Assembly: GCA_049522195.1 (NCBI GenBank)
Contig: JBEKOB010000068.1
Location: 1 to 23,940, forward strand
Length of the DNA stretch: 23,940 nt
Source: UBA9647 sp049522195
Lineage (GTDB): Bacteria > Bacteroidota > Ignavibacteria > UBA10030
Reading direction: 5' to 3'
The position numbers were made by a program, and so were the translations under genes. Shown here one piece after another: positions 14,467 through 22,258 of this stretch. How positions within the stretch are numbered: the first letter of the stretch is position 1; the number at the start of each line of letters is the position of its first letter. The notes below the pieces were generated by a model. It was not told the DNA's origin, ran no database searches, and worked only from the letters and a program-made list of their open reading frames with translations.

Positions 14467-17154
14467 ATGAAGAATCCGGCTGACGCACAATCGGTGTTCA
14501 GACTGTTCTGGAAACTCAGTCGGTCTCAGCGGACGTTCGTCTCCGCACTCGCGCTGGTTCTTATCCTCACCTGCCTCGGCCTCGCCTATCTCATTTCTGA
14601 TTTCTGGATCACAACACAAGACAAAAACCGAATCTTCGTTTCCGCGACGGCCCGCGATACGCTGGTACTCTCCGGATATGACCAATCTGTCCGATTGTTC
14701 TATGTGGCCCAGGAGGCATACCTCCATCCTGCCGAGCGCGACTCGCTGCGCCCGATATTTGACGATAAGGTTCGAACCCTCCACAGTGTTGGGACAGCGT
14801 ATGTCAATCTCCTGACGGAGTTGTCAGGTTCCGACAAAGAGCGGCTCGTTGACAATTTCGCGCGCCTGTGGTTCATGTTTGACGACCTGGTCGATAAGTC
14901 CACAAAGGCATTCTCGTCTTCACCAGTACCACTGATTTCCAAAGGTGGTCCCGGAACATTCACCGTTCAACAATCTCCTCCGACGTTTCTCCGCGACCCT
15001 GACCAATTCTTCAGGAAACTGCGCGAGAATCTTGATCGGGCATTGCGTGCCGAGCTGGAGGAGGACCTTCGTCTTGTCCAACGGATGCGTGCGGAGACGG
15101 AGCGGACTACCTATCGCGGGTTCTTTATCGCGTTATTCCTGTTTGGGTTGGGAGCGGTGCTGGCGGTGATCATCGCTTCGCGCGGGCAACAAAACGAAGA
15201 GCGCAAACGGCGCTACGAAACGCTCCTGGAGGCATCCCTCAACCCGATCGAGGCAGTCGACATCCACGGGAAGATCCTCTATGTCAATCCGGCGTTCGAA
15301 CGTTGGAGAGGGTTGACGGCGAGCGATCTCCTCGGGCAATCGATCTTTGAAGGCATGCGTGTCCCCCGCCACAGCGAAGCGACAGATGAGCTCTGGCTCC
15401 TCATTTCGGATATGCTGAAATCCGGTCATGCGTGGTCGGGAGAAGTGGAGCTCCTGCGAAGCAATGGTGAGATGAGCTACACGCTCCTGATCATTTCGCC
15501 CGTCCTGGGCGAGAACGGTCGTCTCCTGGAAGCTATCGGGATTCATCATGATGTCACAGAGCGGCGCGAGCTTGCCCGAAAGTTCGAGGAGTCTCAGGAG
15601 AAATACCAGAATATCGTCGAAAGCTCGCTGGACGGAATCGTCATCGTTCAGGAAGGGAAGATGGTCTTCGTCAACGCGTCTTCCGCGAAAATCTTCGGTT
15701 ATGACTCGCCGGGCGATATGAAGGATGCAGACTTCGTGGACACTGTCGCGCCGTCGAACAGGTTCCTGGTTCTCGAAGGATACGAGGGACGGGCGATCGG
15801 GGAAGATGTGCTGAGAAACTTCGAAATGAAGGGATTGAGCAAGCAGGGGAGAGTGATCGACCTCGAAGTCAATGCGAAGCTGGTCTCGTGGAACGGAAAG
15901 CCAGCAGTGCAGGCATCGTTCCGTGACATTACCAAGAGAAAATCGCTCGAACGCGAACAGGCCCTCTGGCTCTGGGAACAGGAGACCATGAGCACCATTG
16001 ACCGCCAACTCGTCTCCAGTGTGAACCTGCAATCAGTGCTTGACGCGATCTCCTATCACGCCAAGGCACTGACGCGGGCAGATTGGGCCGGTGTTATCAT
16101 GGTGGATCTGGATACAAACCTTGCCCGCTGGCGCGCAGTGACGGGAAACAGGGTGCCGATGCCGGACAAACCGCTCCAGCTTGAAAAGGTGCACGCCGCG
16201 ATCGTCCGGTCAAAGGAACCTGTCGTTATGAAAGATCTTGGGGCCTCAGAGGACTTTCCTGTGGAGCAGTTCCCGCCCTTCGAGGAAGAGAAGATCGTCT
16301 CGGCGGTCCGGTTTCCGCTGTTTGTAGAAAACGAAATACGGGGGCAATTGGTCATCGGTTATCGGAGGGCGCACGAATTTGCAGCCCGCGAGATGCGTCT
16401 GCTCACCTCCCTGGCTGAGAAGTCGTCCATAGCGCTGGCGAACGCTCAACTGTATGACAACCTCCTCTCCCGGGAAAAGGAGTTGGAGCTGCTGTCGGGG
16501 GAGCGCGTGCGGGCGCAGGAAGAGGAACGGCGCCGCATTGCCCGCGAGATCCATGACAGCCTTGGCCAGATGCTCACGGCAATCAAGTTCAATGTTGAAA
16601 TCCTCGAGGATGCCGCTGGCCTCCAGTTGGAGGAGGACCGAAAGCGGCTCACGGACATCAAGTCGCTGCTCGATAACGCGATGTCGGAAGCCCGGGAGAT
16701 CTCTTATAACCTGATGCCAAGCGTGCTCGTCGACTTTGGGCTTGTGCCCGCCCTTCAATTCCTGGGAGAGCAATTCTCGAAGAGAAACCAGCTCAATGTC
16801 CAGGTTCATACCAATGGAGTGGAGGGACGACTTGACTCATCAATTGAAGTCGGACTCTACCGGATTGCACAGGAAGCACTCAACAATATTGCCAAACATG
16901 CGGATGCCCATGAAGTGAATGTCCAGCTCATCGGAGATTCGAACTCCATGAGGCTCATCATCGAAGACGACGGCAAGGGATTCCACATCAACCGATTTGA
17001 GCCGCGAACGAACCAGCGTCGAGGAATGGGTCTTGTGAGTATGCGTGAACGCGCAGCGTCTTTCAAAGGGGTGTTTGTGCTTGATTCGCATCCCGGCCGG
17101 GGGACGGAAATCATTGTCGAAATACCAAGAATGGATGTGGAGAGTAATGGATAA
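14467..17154 (+). CDS. PAS-PAS-GAF sensor histidine kinase, NarL type
   Basis: An 895-residue inner-membrane sensor kinase. TM1 spans about 24-46 and TM2 about 218-237, with a periplasmic domain of about 170 residues of unknown ligand between them. Two PAS domains follow (about 248-365, ending DVTERRE, and about 375-490, ending DITKRKS), then a GAF domain (about 509-660). The HisKA_3 dimerisation helix carries the phospho-acceptor in RRIAREIHDSLGQM (H696), and the HATPase domain shows YRIAQEALNNIAKHA, EDDGKGF and GMGLVSMRERA. This is the layout of NarX/DegS-type kinases. Its last 8 nt overlap the start of the response regulator gene, so the two form a cognate pair. No strong Shine-Dalgarno was seen at the chosen ATG. 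Confidence 0.93.
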   Translation: MKNPADAQSVFRLFWKLSRSQRTFVSALALVLILTCLGLAYLISDFWITTQDKNRIFVSATARDTLVLSGYDQSVRLFYVAQEAYLHPAERDSLRPIFDDKVRTLHSVGTAYVNLLTELSGSDKERLVDNFARLWFMFDDLVDKSTKAFSSSPVPLISKGGPGTFTVQQSPPTFLRDPDQFFRKLRENLDRALRAELEEDLRLVQRMRAETERTTYRGFFIALFLFGLGAVLAVIIASRGQQNEERKRRYETLLEASLNPIEAVDIHGKILYVNPAFERWRGLTASDLLGQSIFEGMRVPRHSEATDELWLLISDMLKSGHAWSGEVELLRSNGEMSYTLLIISPVLGENGRLLEAIGIHHDVTERRELARKFEESQEKYQNIVESSLDGIVIVQEGKMVFVNASSAKIFGYDSPGDMKDADFVDTVAPSNRFLVLEGYEGRAIGEDVLRNFEMKGLSKQGRVIDLEVNAKLVSWNGKPAVQASFRDITKRKSLEREQALWLWEQETMSTIDRQLVSSVNLQSVLDAISYHAKALTRADWAGVIMVDLDTNLARWRAVTGNRVPMPDKPLQLEKVHAAIVRSKEPVVMKDLGASEDFPVEQFPPFEEEKIVSAVRFPLFVENEIRGQLVIGYRRAHEFAAREMRLLTSLAEKSSIALANAQLYDNLLSREKELELLSGERVRAQEEERRRIAREIHDSLGQMLTAIKFNVEILEDAAGLQLEEDRKRLTDIKSLLDNAMSEAREISYNLMPSVLVDFGLVPALQFLGEQFSKRNQLNVQVHTNGVEGRLDSSIEVGLYRIAQEALNNIAKHADAHEVNVQLIGDSNSMRLIIEDDGKGFHINRFEPRTNQRRGMGLVSMRERAASFKGVFVLDSHPGRGTEIIVEIPRMDVESNG

Positions 17155-17824
17155 GATACGCATTCTCCTTGCAGACGATCACACAATGGTTCGCAGCGGT
17201 ATTGCCACTTTGCTTCAGAGCATCAAGGAGTTCTCCATCGTCGGTGAAGCGGAAGATGGTGAAGATGCTGTGCAGAAGACGGGCGAGCTTCGCCCGACGG
17301 TGGTCGTCATCGACCTGTCTATGCCAAAGCTCTCCGGCATCGAAGCTACCAGGATCATTAAGAAACGGTATCCGGAAACAAACGTTCTCGTGCTCACCAT
17401 GCACGAGAATGAAGAGTACGTGTACCAGATCCTCAAGTCCGGTGCGTCAGGCTATGTGCTGAAAAGTGCGGGAAAAGACGAGCTGGCGGCCGCAATTCGG
17501 GCCGTGGCGAAGGGGGAAAGGTTTTTCAGTCCAAGAATATCACAGCTTATGGCTGAAGGATACGTGAAACGTGTCGAGAAGGGGAGTCCGGATGCTCCAA
17601 AGGGGGATGTGCCGTTGACGAGACGGGAACGGGAGATCCTGGCGTTGGTAGCGAGCGGTTTGACAAACCAGCAGATTGCAGATCAACTCTTCATCAGCCC
17701 CAGAACCGTGGATACACATCGAACCAACATCATGCAGAAACTCGGCATCCACGACCTGGCGAACCTGGTTCGCTATGCGATCGAGCATGGCATCATCAGC
17801 GAGGGAGAAGGCCTTGCTACGTGA
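17147..17824 (+). CDS. NarL/FixJ-family response regulator
   Basis: A 225-residue DNA-binding response regulator. The receiver domain (1-120) has the acidic pair D10-D11 in LLADDH, the phospho-acceptor D56 in VVVIDLSMPKLSG, the Thr of VLVLTMHENEE and the Lys of YVLKSAGKDE. A linker follows, and then a LuxR-type helix-turn-helix: LTRREREILALVASGLTNQQ, IADQLFISPRTVDTHRTNIM, QKLGI. The ATG at 17147 lies inside the end of the kinase gene (8-nt overlap), which is typical of coupled pairs; the longer frame starting at 17045 is only read-through into kinase sequence. Targets are unknown. It converges with the NtrC-type gene with a 36-nt gap. Confidence 0.94.
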   Translation: MDKIRILLADDHTMVRSGIATLLQSIKEFSIVGEAEDGEDAVQKTGELRPTVVVIDLSMPKLSGIEATRIIKKRYPETNVLVLTMHENEEYVYQILKSGASGYVLKSAGKDELAAAIRAVAKGERFFSPRISQLMAEGYVKRVEKGSPDAPKGDVPLTRREREILALVASGLTNQQIADQLFISPRTVDTHRTNIMQKLGIHDLANLVRYAIEHGIISEGEGLAT

Positions 17825-17860
17825 TATCCCGCCTGCGAATAGCCACGTTGGGTGGATCTT

Positions 17861-19246
17861 CTACTTATCATCGTTAATTCTGAACTTCTTCATCAGTCTG
17901 TACATCGTCGCCCGACCTATCTTCAACCGCCTCGCTGCTTCGACGATGTTGCCTTCGGTGGCCTTGAGTGCCTGACGAAGGCTTTCCTCTTTGACCTTTT
18001 CGAGTGATCGCACGTGCTCCGGACCCAGTGTCAGCGGTGAATTCGTGTTGGTTTCTTCACGGGAGCCGAAGGTTACAACGGCGAGCGGAAGGTCCTTGTC
18101 AGTGATGGCGGCACCGTCAGCCATCAGGACCGCACGCTGGATAGCGTTCTCAAGTTCTCGAACGTTTCCGGGCCAGGGGTATTCGTAGAGGAGCTTGAGT
18201 GCTTTTTTCGAGAAGCCGAGGCCGGCCTTGGAGACTTCGCTGGAAAACTTTTTCAGAAAAGTCTCAGCAAGTAGCAAAATGTCCGAGCGGCGCTCACGCA
18301 GAGGCGGAAGCATGATCGGGAAGGTGGCCAGACGGAAATACAGGTCTTCCCGGAATTGTTTCTGAGCGACAGCTTTCACGAGATCACGGTTCGTCGCAGA
18401 GACCAGTCGCACGCTCGTCGTGAGTGTCTCGTTGCCGCCGACACGCTCAAATTGCTTGCTCTGGATGACGCGCAACAGTTTTGCCTGCAGGCTTAGATCA
18501 AGCTCGCCGATTTCGTCAAGGAACAATGTCCCACTCTGCGCTTGCTCGAATTTCCCGATCCGCCGCTGATGCGCTCCGGTGAAAGATCCTTTTTCATGGC
18601 CGAAGAGCTCGCTCTCGAGAAGGTCATGAGGAATGGAGGCGCAGTTGACGACGACGAATGGTTCCTTCTTCCTCGAACCATTATAGTGAATGGCACGCGC
18701 GATCAATTCCTTTCCTGTCCCGCTCTCACCAAGAACCAGGACGCAAATGTCGTTGTCTTTGACCTTTTGAACAAGTTTGAACACTTCCTGCATCGCTCCA
18801 TTATCGGAGATGATATTGTCGAAATGCACCGGCTTGCCCACGGCTTCGCGTAAGCGCGCGACTTCCCGTGAGAGGTCATGCATCTGGATAGCATTTTTGA
18901 CGCTTATTTCGAGCTTCGCGAAGTCGACAGGCTTCGAAAAATAGTCGGTCGCTCCAATCTTCAAGGTCTCGATTGCGACATCCACTTTCCCTTGTGCAGA
19001 GAGCATGATTACCGGGACGTCAGGGTACTGCGCCTTGATCTGCTTTAGCGTGTCGACCCCACCGATCCCAGGAAGCATAATGTCGAGAAGGACGACATCT
19101 GGAATCACACTCAGGCTCTCCAGACATGCCTCACCTGTCGGGAAGCATCGCGCCTGATATCCCCACTTCTTTGTTGCCCAGTGTTCCAAAAGTTTGGAAA
19201 TCGTCTCTTCGTCGTCTACAATGTACATGAGCCGTTCTTGAGCCAT
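17861..19246 (-). CDS. NtrC-family sigma-54-dependent response regulator
   Basis: A 461-residue enhancer-binding activator. The receiver domain (about 1-120) has D55 in VVLLDIMLPG as phospho-acceptor. The AAA+ sigma-54 interaction domain shows Walker A GESGTGKE (173-180), the sigma-54 contact loop as GSFTGA (220-225, Ser in place of the usual Ala), and Walker B TLFLDEIGELD. The R finger region follows (RLVSATNRD, FREDLYFRL), then YPWPGNVRELENAI. The C-terminus is a Fis-type helix-turn-helix: NIVEAARRLKIGRATMYRL. Once phosphorylated it should drive open-complex formation by RpoN holoenzyme. It lies 17 nt downstream of a histidine kinase on the same strand. Three sigma-54-like promoters beside this pair are the natural candidate targets. 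Confidence 0.95.
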   Translation of the reverse strand: MAQERLMYIVDDEETISKLLEHWATKKWGYQARCFPTGEACLESLSVIPDVVLLDIMLPGIGGVDTLKQIKAQYPDVPVIMLSAQGKVDVAIETLKIGATDYFSKPVDFAKLEISVKNAIQMHDLSREVARLREAVGKPVHFDNIISDNGAMQEVFKLVQKVKDNDICVLVLGESGTGKELIARAIHYNGSRKKEPFVVVNCASIPHDLLESELFGHEKGSFTGAHQRRIGKFEQAQSGTLFLDEIGELDLSLQAKLLRVIQSKQFERVGGNETLTTSVRLVSATNRDLVKAVAQKQFREDLYFRLATFPIMLPPLRERRSDILLLAETFLKKFSSEVSKAGLGFSKKALKLLYEYPWPGNVRELENAIQRAVLMADGAAITDKDLPLAVVTFGSREETNTNSPLTLGPEHVRSLEKVKEESLRQALKATEGNIVEAARRLKIGRATMYRLMKKFRINDDK

Positions 19247-19263
19247 AGATACATCCTTCTCGC

Positions 19264-20064
19264 CTAGTTGTCGCTACTCCGCGGAAATTGAAGAGTAAAT
19301 GTTAGTCCCTGTTCGTGCACCTGAATATTCAACAATCCACCCTCAAGTTCAACAACATGTTTCGCAAATGCAAGGCCGAGGCCTTCGTGGTGAATCTCGA
19401 TTCCCGGCGACTGGATCCATCGAAACGACTTGCCGACTGCATTTGGAGAGACGCTCAGGAATCCTCTGTCCCGGTTTACGACCTCTATCTGAATCGACTG
19501 CGGATGTTGGACTGCTGTGATCTCGATGTGCCCTCCAACGGGGGCGATGACGATTGCATTCGCAAGAAGATTCTCCAGGATCTGGACGAGTCGCTCAGGG
19601 TCTGCACTGTCCACGTAGAGGCCTGGCTCGCAATGTTGTTCTATGGTGACCCCCTTCTCCGAAGCCCTCGATGCAATACCTTCAAAGGCCCGCTGAGTCA
19701 GAAGCGATAGGTCCTCCCGGCGCTTCTCGACGAGCTTTTTATTTCGCTCAATAGTCTCCGACTCGAGAAACTTGTCGAGGAATTCCGATAGTCTTCTCCC
19801 GGCATCGCGTATGATCTCTACATACTCTTGCTTTGCTTCGGGGGGAAGTTTTGGGTCGCTTAGCATGACCTCGGAATACCCAATGATGGTGGTCAGTGGG
19901 GTCCGCATCTCATGCGAGATGCGAGTCAAGAACTCAGACTTCCAGAGATCCTCACCTACAGTCGCGTTCATAGTCACGGTAGTCTCGCCAATCAGATAGT
20001 TGTTGCACGTTATTGCGTTGTGCAGCTCAAGGAGATTGTAGAGAACGAATGAGCAGCACGACAT
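19264..20064 (-). CDS. Soluble sensor histidine kinase, partner of the NtrC-type regulator
   Basis: A short kinase with no transmembrane segment and no recognisable sensor domain. The HisKA helix carries the H-box EFLTRISHEMRTPLTTIIGY. The HATPase domain has an N-box LVQILENLLANAIVIAP, a degenerate G1 region (VNRDRGF) and GLGLAFAKHVVELEGG. It probably autophosphorylates and passes phosphate to the sigma-54 activator 17 nt downstream. The start is uncertain: ATG 20064 is given, but ATG 19971 would begin just before the H-box region, and a TTG at 20082 is also in frame; none has a convincing ribosome binding site. The signal may come through a partner protein, since almost nothing precedes the dimerisation helix. 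Confidence 0.9.
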   Translation of the reverse strand: MSCCSFVLYNLLELHNAITCNNYLIGETTVTMNATVGEDLWKSEFLTRISHEMRTPLTTIIGYSEVMLSDPKLPPEAKQEYVEIIRDAGRRLSEFLDKFLESETIERNKKLVEKRREDLSLLTQRAFEGIASRASEKGVTIEQHCEPGLYVDSADPERLVQILENLLANAIVIAPVGGHIEITAVQHPQSIQIEVVNRDRGFLSVSPNAVGKSFRWIQSPGIEIHHEGLGLAFAKHVVELEGGLLNIQVHEQGLTFTLQFPRSSDN

Positions 20065-20182
20065 GACAGAATCTTGCTTCAATCCTTCTTAAAGACAATT
20101 GATATGCCAGAAGATTTCTGTCCCAAGATCGTGCAAAAGAAACGATAGAACGCGAATGTGATTACGGTGCGAGCAGGGTCTG

Positions 20183-20197
20183 GTCTCAGAATGAGAT
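20183..20197. promoter_or_regulatory. Candidate activator-binding dyad 1 (UAS)
   Basis: TCTCA-GAA-TGAGA (20184-20196), an inverted repeat with a 3-nt spacer. Its centre is 181 bp upstream of the first base of the sigma-54-like element at 20371, the same distance as the stronger dyad in front of gene 2. It lies in the divergent region between the histidine kinase and gene 1, so it could serve both. Confidence 0.55.
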
Positions 20198-20311
20198 CAA
20201 TACATATCTCAAGACACCGATCAAGAGCAATATACCAGAAAAAATCTCGATTTTAAACGACCAATGTGATCCTTTGATGGCGTGTACCGTGATGAGTCAG
20301 AATGCTCAAGT

Positions 20312-20318
20312 TGATACA
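20312..20318 (+). promoter_or_regulatory. Promoter-proximal half site, gene 1
   Basis: TGATACA, one base from TGAGACA, starts 59 bp upstream of the -24/-12 element. The same offset in gene 2 holds TGAGACA, and in gene 3 TGAGACA lies at 57 bp. The surrounding bases are not conserved. Confidence 0.4.
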
Positions 20319-20369
20319 CTGTATTGGCTCAAAACCTCGAATCACATCGATTTTACTGTGGAATTCCTA

Positions 20370-20489
20370 TTTGGCACGGGCTTTGAGTAAGTGTAATGCA
20401 GTTATGAAACCACAAACGAAAAATACCAACTCGGAGTCAACAATGAAAAAGTCAATCGTAGTTATCGCCCTCGTAGTCCTGAGCTTCGC
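20370..20489 (+). repeat. Promoter plus signal-peptide duplication, copy 1
   Basis: About 120 bp covering the sigma-54-like element, the leader and the first 15-16 codons. It is the same as 21261-21381 except for one inserted A in the second copy (GAGTAAG versus GAGATAAG). Confidence 0.9.
20371..20386 (+). promoter_or_regulatory. Sigma-54-like promoter of gene 1
   Basis: TTGGCACGGGCTTTGA. Compared with the RpoN consensus TTGGCACG-N4-TTGC, the -24 half is perfect and the spacing is correct; the -12 dinucleotide is GA in place of GC. It lies 56 nt before the ATG at 20443 and next to an NtrC-type activator gene. The rest of the 360-nt gap (20083-20442) holds the dyad and half site listed separately. 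Confidence 0.65.
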
Positions 20490-20943
20490 AATTGCCCAAA
20501 ACGCAATGGCACAAGCCAGTGCTACTCAAACCTTCAATCTGGCTGTCAACGCAGTCTATAAGATTGCGACCTCTGGCAACCCCGGTGCAATGACCATCAC
20601 GACCGGTACTGCCGGAAACAATACTCTGACGTCAGTCACCGACGCTTCCACAAACTACAGCATCACACAGAATTTCGCTTCGACCGTGAAGGTTACTGCG
20701 AACCTTGATGCAGCTCTTCCGGCTGGCTACACGCTGCAGATCAACCTGGCGAGTGTCAAGGGAACGAGTGCAGGAACCGTCGATATCTCTGCCACGACCC
20801 CGGCCAGTGCGTTGAATGCTGTCACGGCGATTGCTCTGGGTGCCGATGCGAACAAGACGATCACCTATACCTTCGGTGCGCTTGCTTCCGCTGGTGTGCT
20901 TACCTCGACAGCAAAGACTGTGACATTGACTCTGACAAACTAA
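20443..20943 (+). CDS. Secreted beta-rich tandem paralogue 1
   Basis: A 166-residue protein I do not recognise. The signal peptide is MKKSIVVIALVVLSF...NAMAQ, cut at about residue 24. The mature part is rich in Thr, Ala, Ser, Asn and Gly, with alternating polar/hydrophobic strands (FNLAVNAVYKI, TVKVTANLD, YTLQINLAS, KTITYTFGA) and ends TAKTVTLTLTN, suggesting a small all-beta domain with no Cys. No T9SS tail, membrane helix or catalytic motif is seen. A surface fibre, coat or matrix subunit would fit, but that is a guess. Its mature part differs from paralogue 3 at only 9 of 130 residues by eye, while the promoter and signal peptide match paralogue 2. GGAG lies 6 nt before the ATG; an upstream ATG at 20404 is less suitable. 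An intrinsic terminator follows. Confidence 0.85.
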   Translation: MKKSIVVIALVVLSFAIAQNAMAQASATQTFNLAVNAVYKIATSGNPGAMTITTGTAGNNTLTSVTDASTNYSITQNFASTVKVTANLDAALPAGYTLQINLASVKGTSAGTVDISATTPASALNAVTAIALGADANKTITYTFGALASAGVLTSTAKTVTLTLTN

Positions 20944-20983
20944 GTCTGCCGGAAATACCCGTCGCCTCCGTGCAGGACTGAGG

Positions 20984-21017
20984 GGGGTCGTCAATTGGGA
21001 GTTGACGACCCCTTCGT
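20984..21017 (+). terminator. Intrinsic terminator after paralogue 1
   Basis: An 11-bp perfect stem (GGGGTCGTCAA at 20984-20994 with TTGACGACCCC at 21002-21012) with a 7-nt loop, followed by TTCGTGTTTTTG. Confidence 0.88.
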
Positions 21018-21071
21018 GTTTTTGTCCACTCCGTTCAGTCTCTTCATCCATTTCGTCCTATCGATCCACAA

Positions 21072-21090
21072 TTGTCTCAAGATGAGACAA
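21072..21090. promoter_or_regulatory. Candidate activator-binding dyad 2 (UAS), near perfect
   Basis: TTGTCTCA-AGA-TGAGACAA: perfect 8-bp arms around a 3-nt spacer. Its centre is 181 bp upstream of the first base of the sigma-54-like element at 21262. It lies after the terminator of paralogue 1 and outside any gene, as an enhancer for an NtrC-type protein would. Confidence 0.68.
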
Positions 21091-21172
21091 ACACACTGCT
21101 CCAGGCTGTTCCAAACGGTCTTTTCAGTTCATAATCCAATTTTGGCCCAATCACAGCAACGGTCTTCTGTTA

Positions 21173-21209
21173 TTGTCTCATAGTGAAGCATAAGAACACT
21201 TCTGAGACA
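21173..21209. promoter_or_regulatory. Second pair of half sites, gene 2
   Basis: TTGTCTCA at 21173-21180 and TGAGACA at 21203-21209, inverted and 30 bp apart start to start, close to three helical turns. The inner TGAGACA starts 59 bp before the promoter element, the same offset as in gene 1. Confidence 0.5.
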
Positions 21210-21260
21210 TCTTCGGACAGCCAATCCATACCGTTATCCCGTGTTTGTTGGAGTTCTCGA

Positions 21261-21381
21261 TTTGGCACGGGCTTTGAGATAAGTGTAATGCAGTTATGAA
21301 ACCACAAACGAAAAATACCAACTCGGAGTCAACAATGAAAAAGTCAATCGTAGTTATCGCCCTCGTAGTCCTGAGCTTCGC
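21261..21381 (+). repeat. Promoter plus signal-peptide duplication, copy 2
   Basis: The counterpart of 20370-20489, with a single inserted A between the -12 region and the leader. Sequence identity stops inside the signal peptide codons (CGCAATTGCC in copy 1, CGCCCTTGCG in copy 2). Confidence 0.9.
21262..21277 (+). promoter_or_regulatory. Sigma-54-like promoter of gene 2
   Basis: TTGGCACGGGCTTTGA, identical to the element before gene 1, 57 nt before the ATG at 21335. The -12 element reads GA where the consensus has GC. Confidence 0.65.
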
Positions 21382-21829
21382 CCTTGCGCAGAACGCAATG
21401 GCACAACCAGCCACTGCTAATCAAACCCTCAATCTGGCTGTCAACACAGTCCAAAAGATTGCAGTCTCTGGCGATCCGGCCGCAATGACGATTAGCGACG
21501 GAACAGCCGGAACGGACGCTTTGACCTCAGTGAGCAATGCTTTGACCACCTACAGCATGACACAGAATTCCTCGACCCCGGCGAAGATCACTGCCGGATT
21601 GAACTCGGCTCTCGGAGCCGGTTACAGCCTGCAGATCACTCTTGCCAGCTTGAAGGGAACCAGTGTGGTTGCAGTTGATATCTCCAATGGCACGGCAAAA
21701 GACGTTGTCACTGGGATGGCAAAGGGTGCGGACGCAGGTCAGACGATCACCTATACGTTCGGTGCGAATGCGTCTGCTGGAATCATGACCTCGACTGCAA
21801 AGACAGTGACACTGACTCTGACTAACTAA
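21335..21829 (+). CDS. Secreted beta-rich tandem paralogue 2
   Basis: A 164-residue paralogue of the gene before it, function unknown. The signal peptide is the same through MKKSIVVIALVVLSFA, and cleavage is expected after NAMAQ. The mature part keeps the frame of the family (NLAVNTVQKIAVSGDPAAMT, TYSMTQNSSTPAKITAGL, GYSLQITLASLKGTS, GQTITYTFGANASAG, TAKTVTLTLTN) but is clearly more diverged than the pair 1/3, with different loops (DGTAGTDALTSVSNALTT). No Cys, no T9SS tail, no membrane helix. GGAG is placed as in paralogue 1. It has its own sigma-54-like promoter and its own terminator, so it is probably a single-gene transcript. Confidence 0.85.
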   Translation: MKKSIVVIALVVLSFALAQNAMAQPATANQTLNLAVNTVQKIAVSGDPAAMTISDGTAGTDALTSVSNALTTYSMTQNSSTPAKITAGLNSALGAGYSLQITLASLKGTSVVAVDISNGTAKDVVTGMAKGADAGQTITYTFGANASAGIMTSTAKTVTLTLTN

Positions 21830-21860
21830 GAGTTTCGCTTCACCTGCTGCCTCCGAGCAT

Positions 21861-21906
21861 AGAGAGGGCCGTCAAAGTGGGAGTTGACGCCCTCTCTGTG
21901 TTTTTG
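21861..21906 (+). terminator. Intrinsic terminator after paralogue 2
   Basis: AGAGAGGGC (21861-21869) pairs with GCCCTCTCT (21889-21897), and GTCAA with TTGAC inside, with one bulged C and an 8-nt loop; GTGTTTTTG follows. The inner stem and loop resemble those of the terminator after paralogue 1. Confidence 0.88.
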
Positions 21907-22007
21907 TACGTGACCCCTTGATCACTTCAGCTCACTTCACCGAGTGAATCTACCCGTTGAATTCCATTCAGCAGTTGATCGACAGTTGTGTGAGTCGCTG
22001 GCAGCTC

Positions 22008-22024
22008 AGTCGCAAGCTGAGACA
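22008..22024. promoter_or_regulatory. Candidate activator-binding dyad 3 (degenerate)
   Basis: AGTCGCA-AGC-TGAGACA: the right arm is intact and the left arm matches TGTCTCA at 5 of 7 positions, with the same 3-nt spacer length as dyad 2. Its centre is about 173 bp upstream of the sigma-54-like element at 22189. An intact single half site TGAGACA at 22132-22138 starts 57 bp upstream of that element. The rest of the 429-nt gap between paralogues 2 and 3 shows only the terminator and the promoter. Confidence 0.45.
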
Positions 22025-22131
22025 TGTAAACGCCAGCATTGAAGACTGCGCAAGCGCATCAGAGAAATGCAAGGCAATACACGGTTTCGTATCAGGATCA
22101 CCAATCTCGAAATAGCAATGCAGAATCACAT

Positions 22132-22138
22132 TGAGACA
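22132..22138 (+). promoter_or_regulatory. Promoter-proximal half site, gene 3
   Basis: TGAGACA starting 57 bp before the -24/-12 element at 22189, matching the 59-bp offset in genes 1 and 2. AATCTCG at about 22103-22109 gives a partial inverted partner at roughly the 30-bp distance seen in gene 2. Confidence 0.45.
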
Positions 22139-22188
22139 TCGAGCGAATGGGACCACCGTAAAATCACTGCAAATCAGCACCATCTGGG

Positions 22189-22204
22189 TTGGCACGGTCT
22201 TTGT
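22189..22204 (+). promoter_or_regulatory. Sigma-54-like promoter of gene 3
   Basis: TTGGCACGGTCTTTGT: a perfect -24 half, correct spacing, and GT at the -12 dinucleotide. It lies 54 nt before the ATG at 22259. The flanking sequence is not part of the duplication shared by genes 1 and 2, so the element is conserved on its own. Confidence 0.62.
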
Positions 22205-22258
22205 GCTAAGTAAGACAGAAGCACTCATAAAATCAAGCTTAGAAAGTTGGAGGATGCA

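Noticed and set aside
15133..16032. 299-codon open frame on the minus strand
   Set aside because: Antisense shadow of the histidine kinase, with no recognisable domain.
17045..17146. Longer N-terminus for the NarL-type regulator
   Set aside because: The extension is out-of-frame translation of the kinase C-terminus; receiver domains begin at MDKIRILLADDH.
21968..22228. 86-codon open frame on the minus strand in the gap before paralogue 3
   Set aside because: It covers the candidate enhancer and promoter sites, has no ribosome binding site or family resemblance, and no similar frame occurs in the matching gaps before paralogues 1 and 2.
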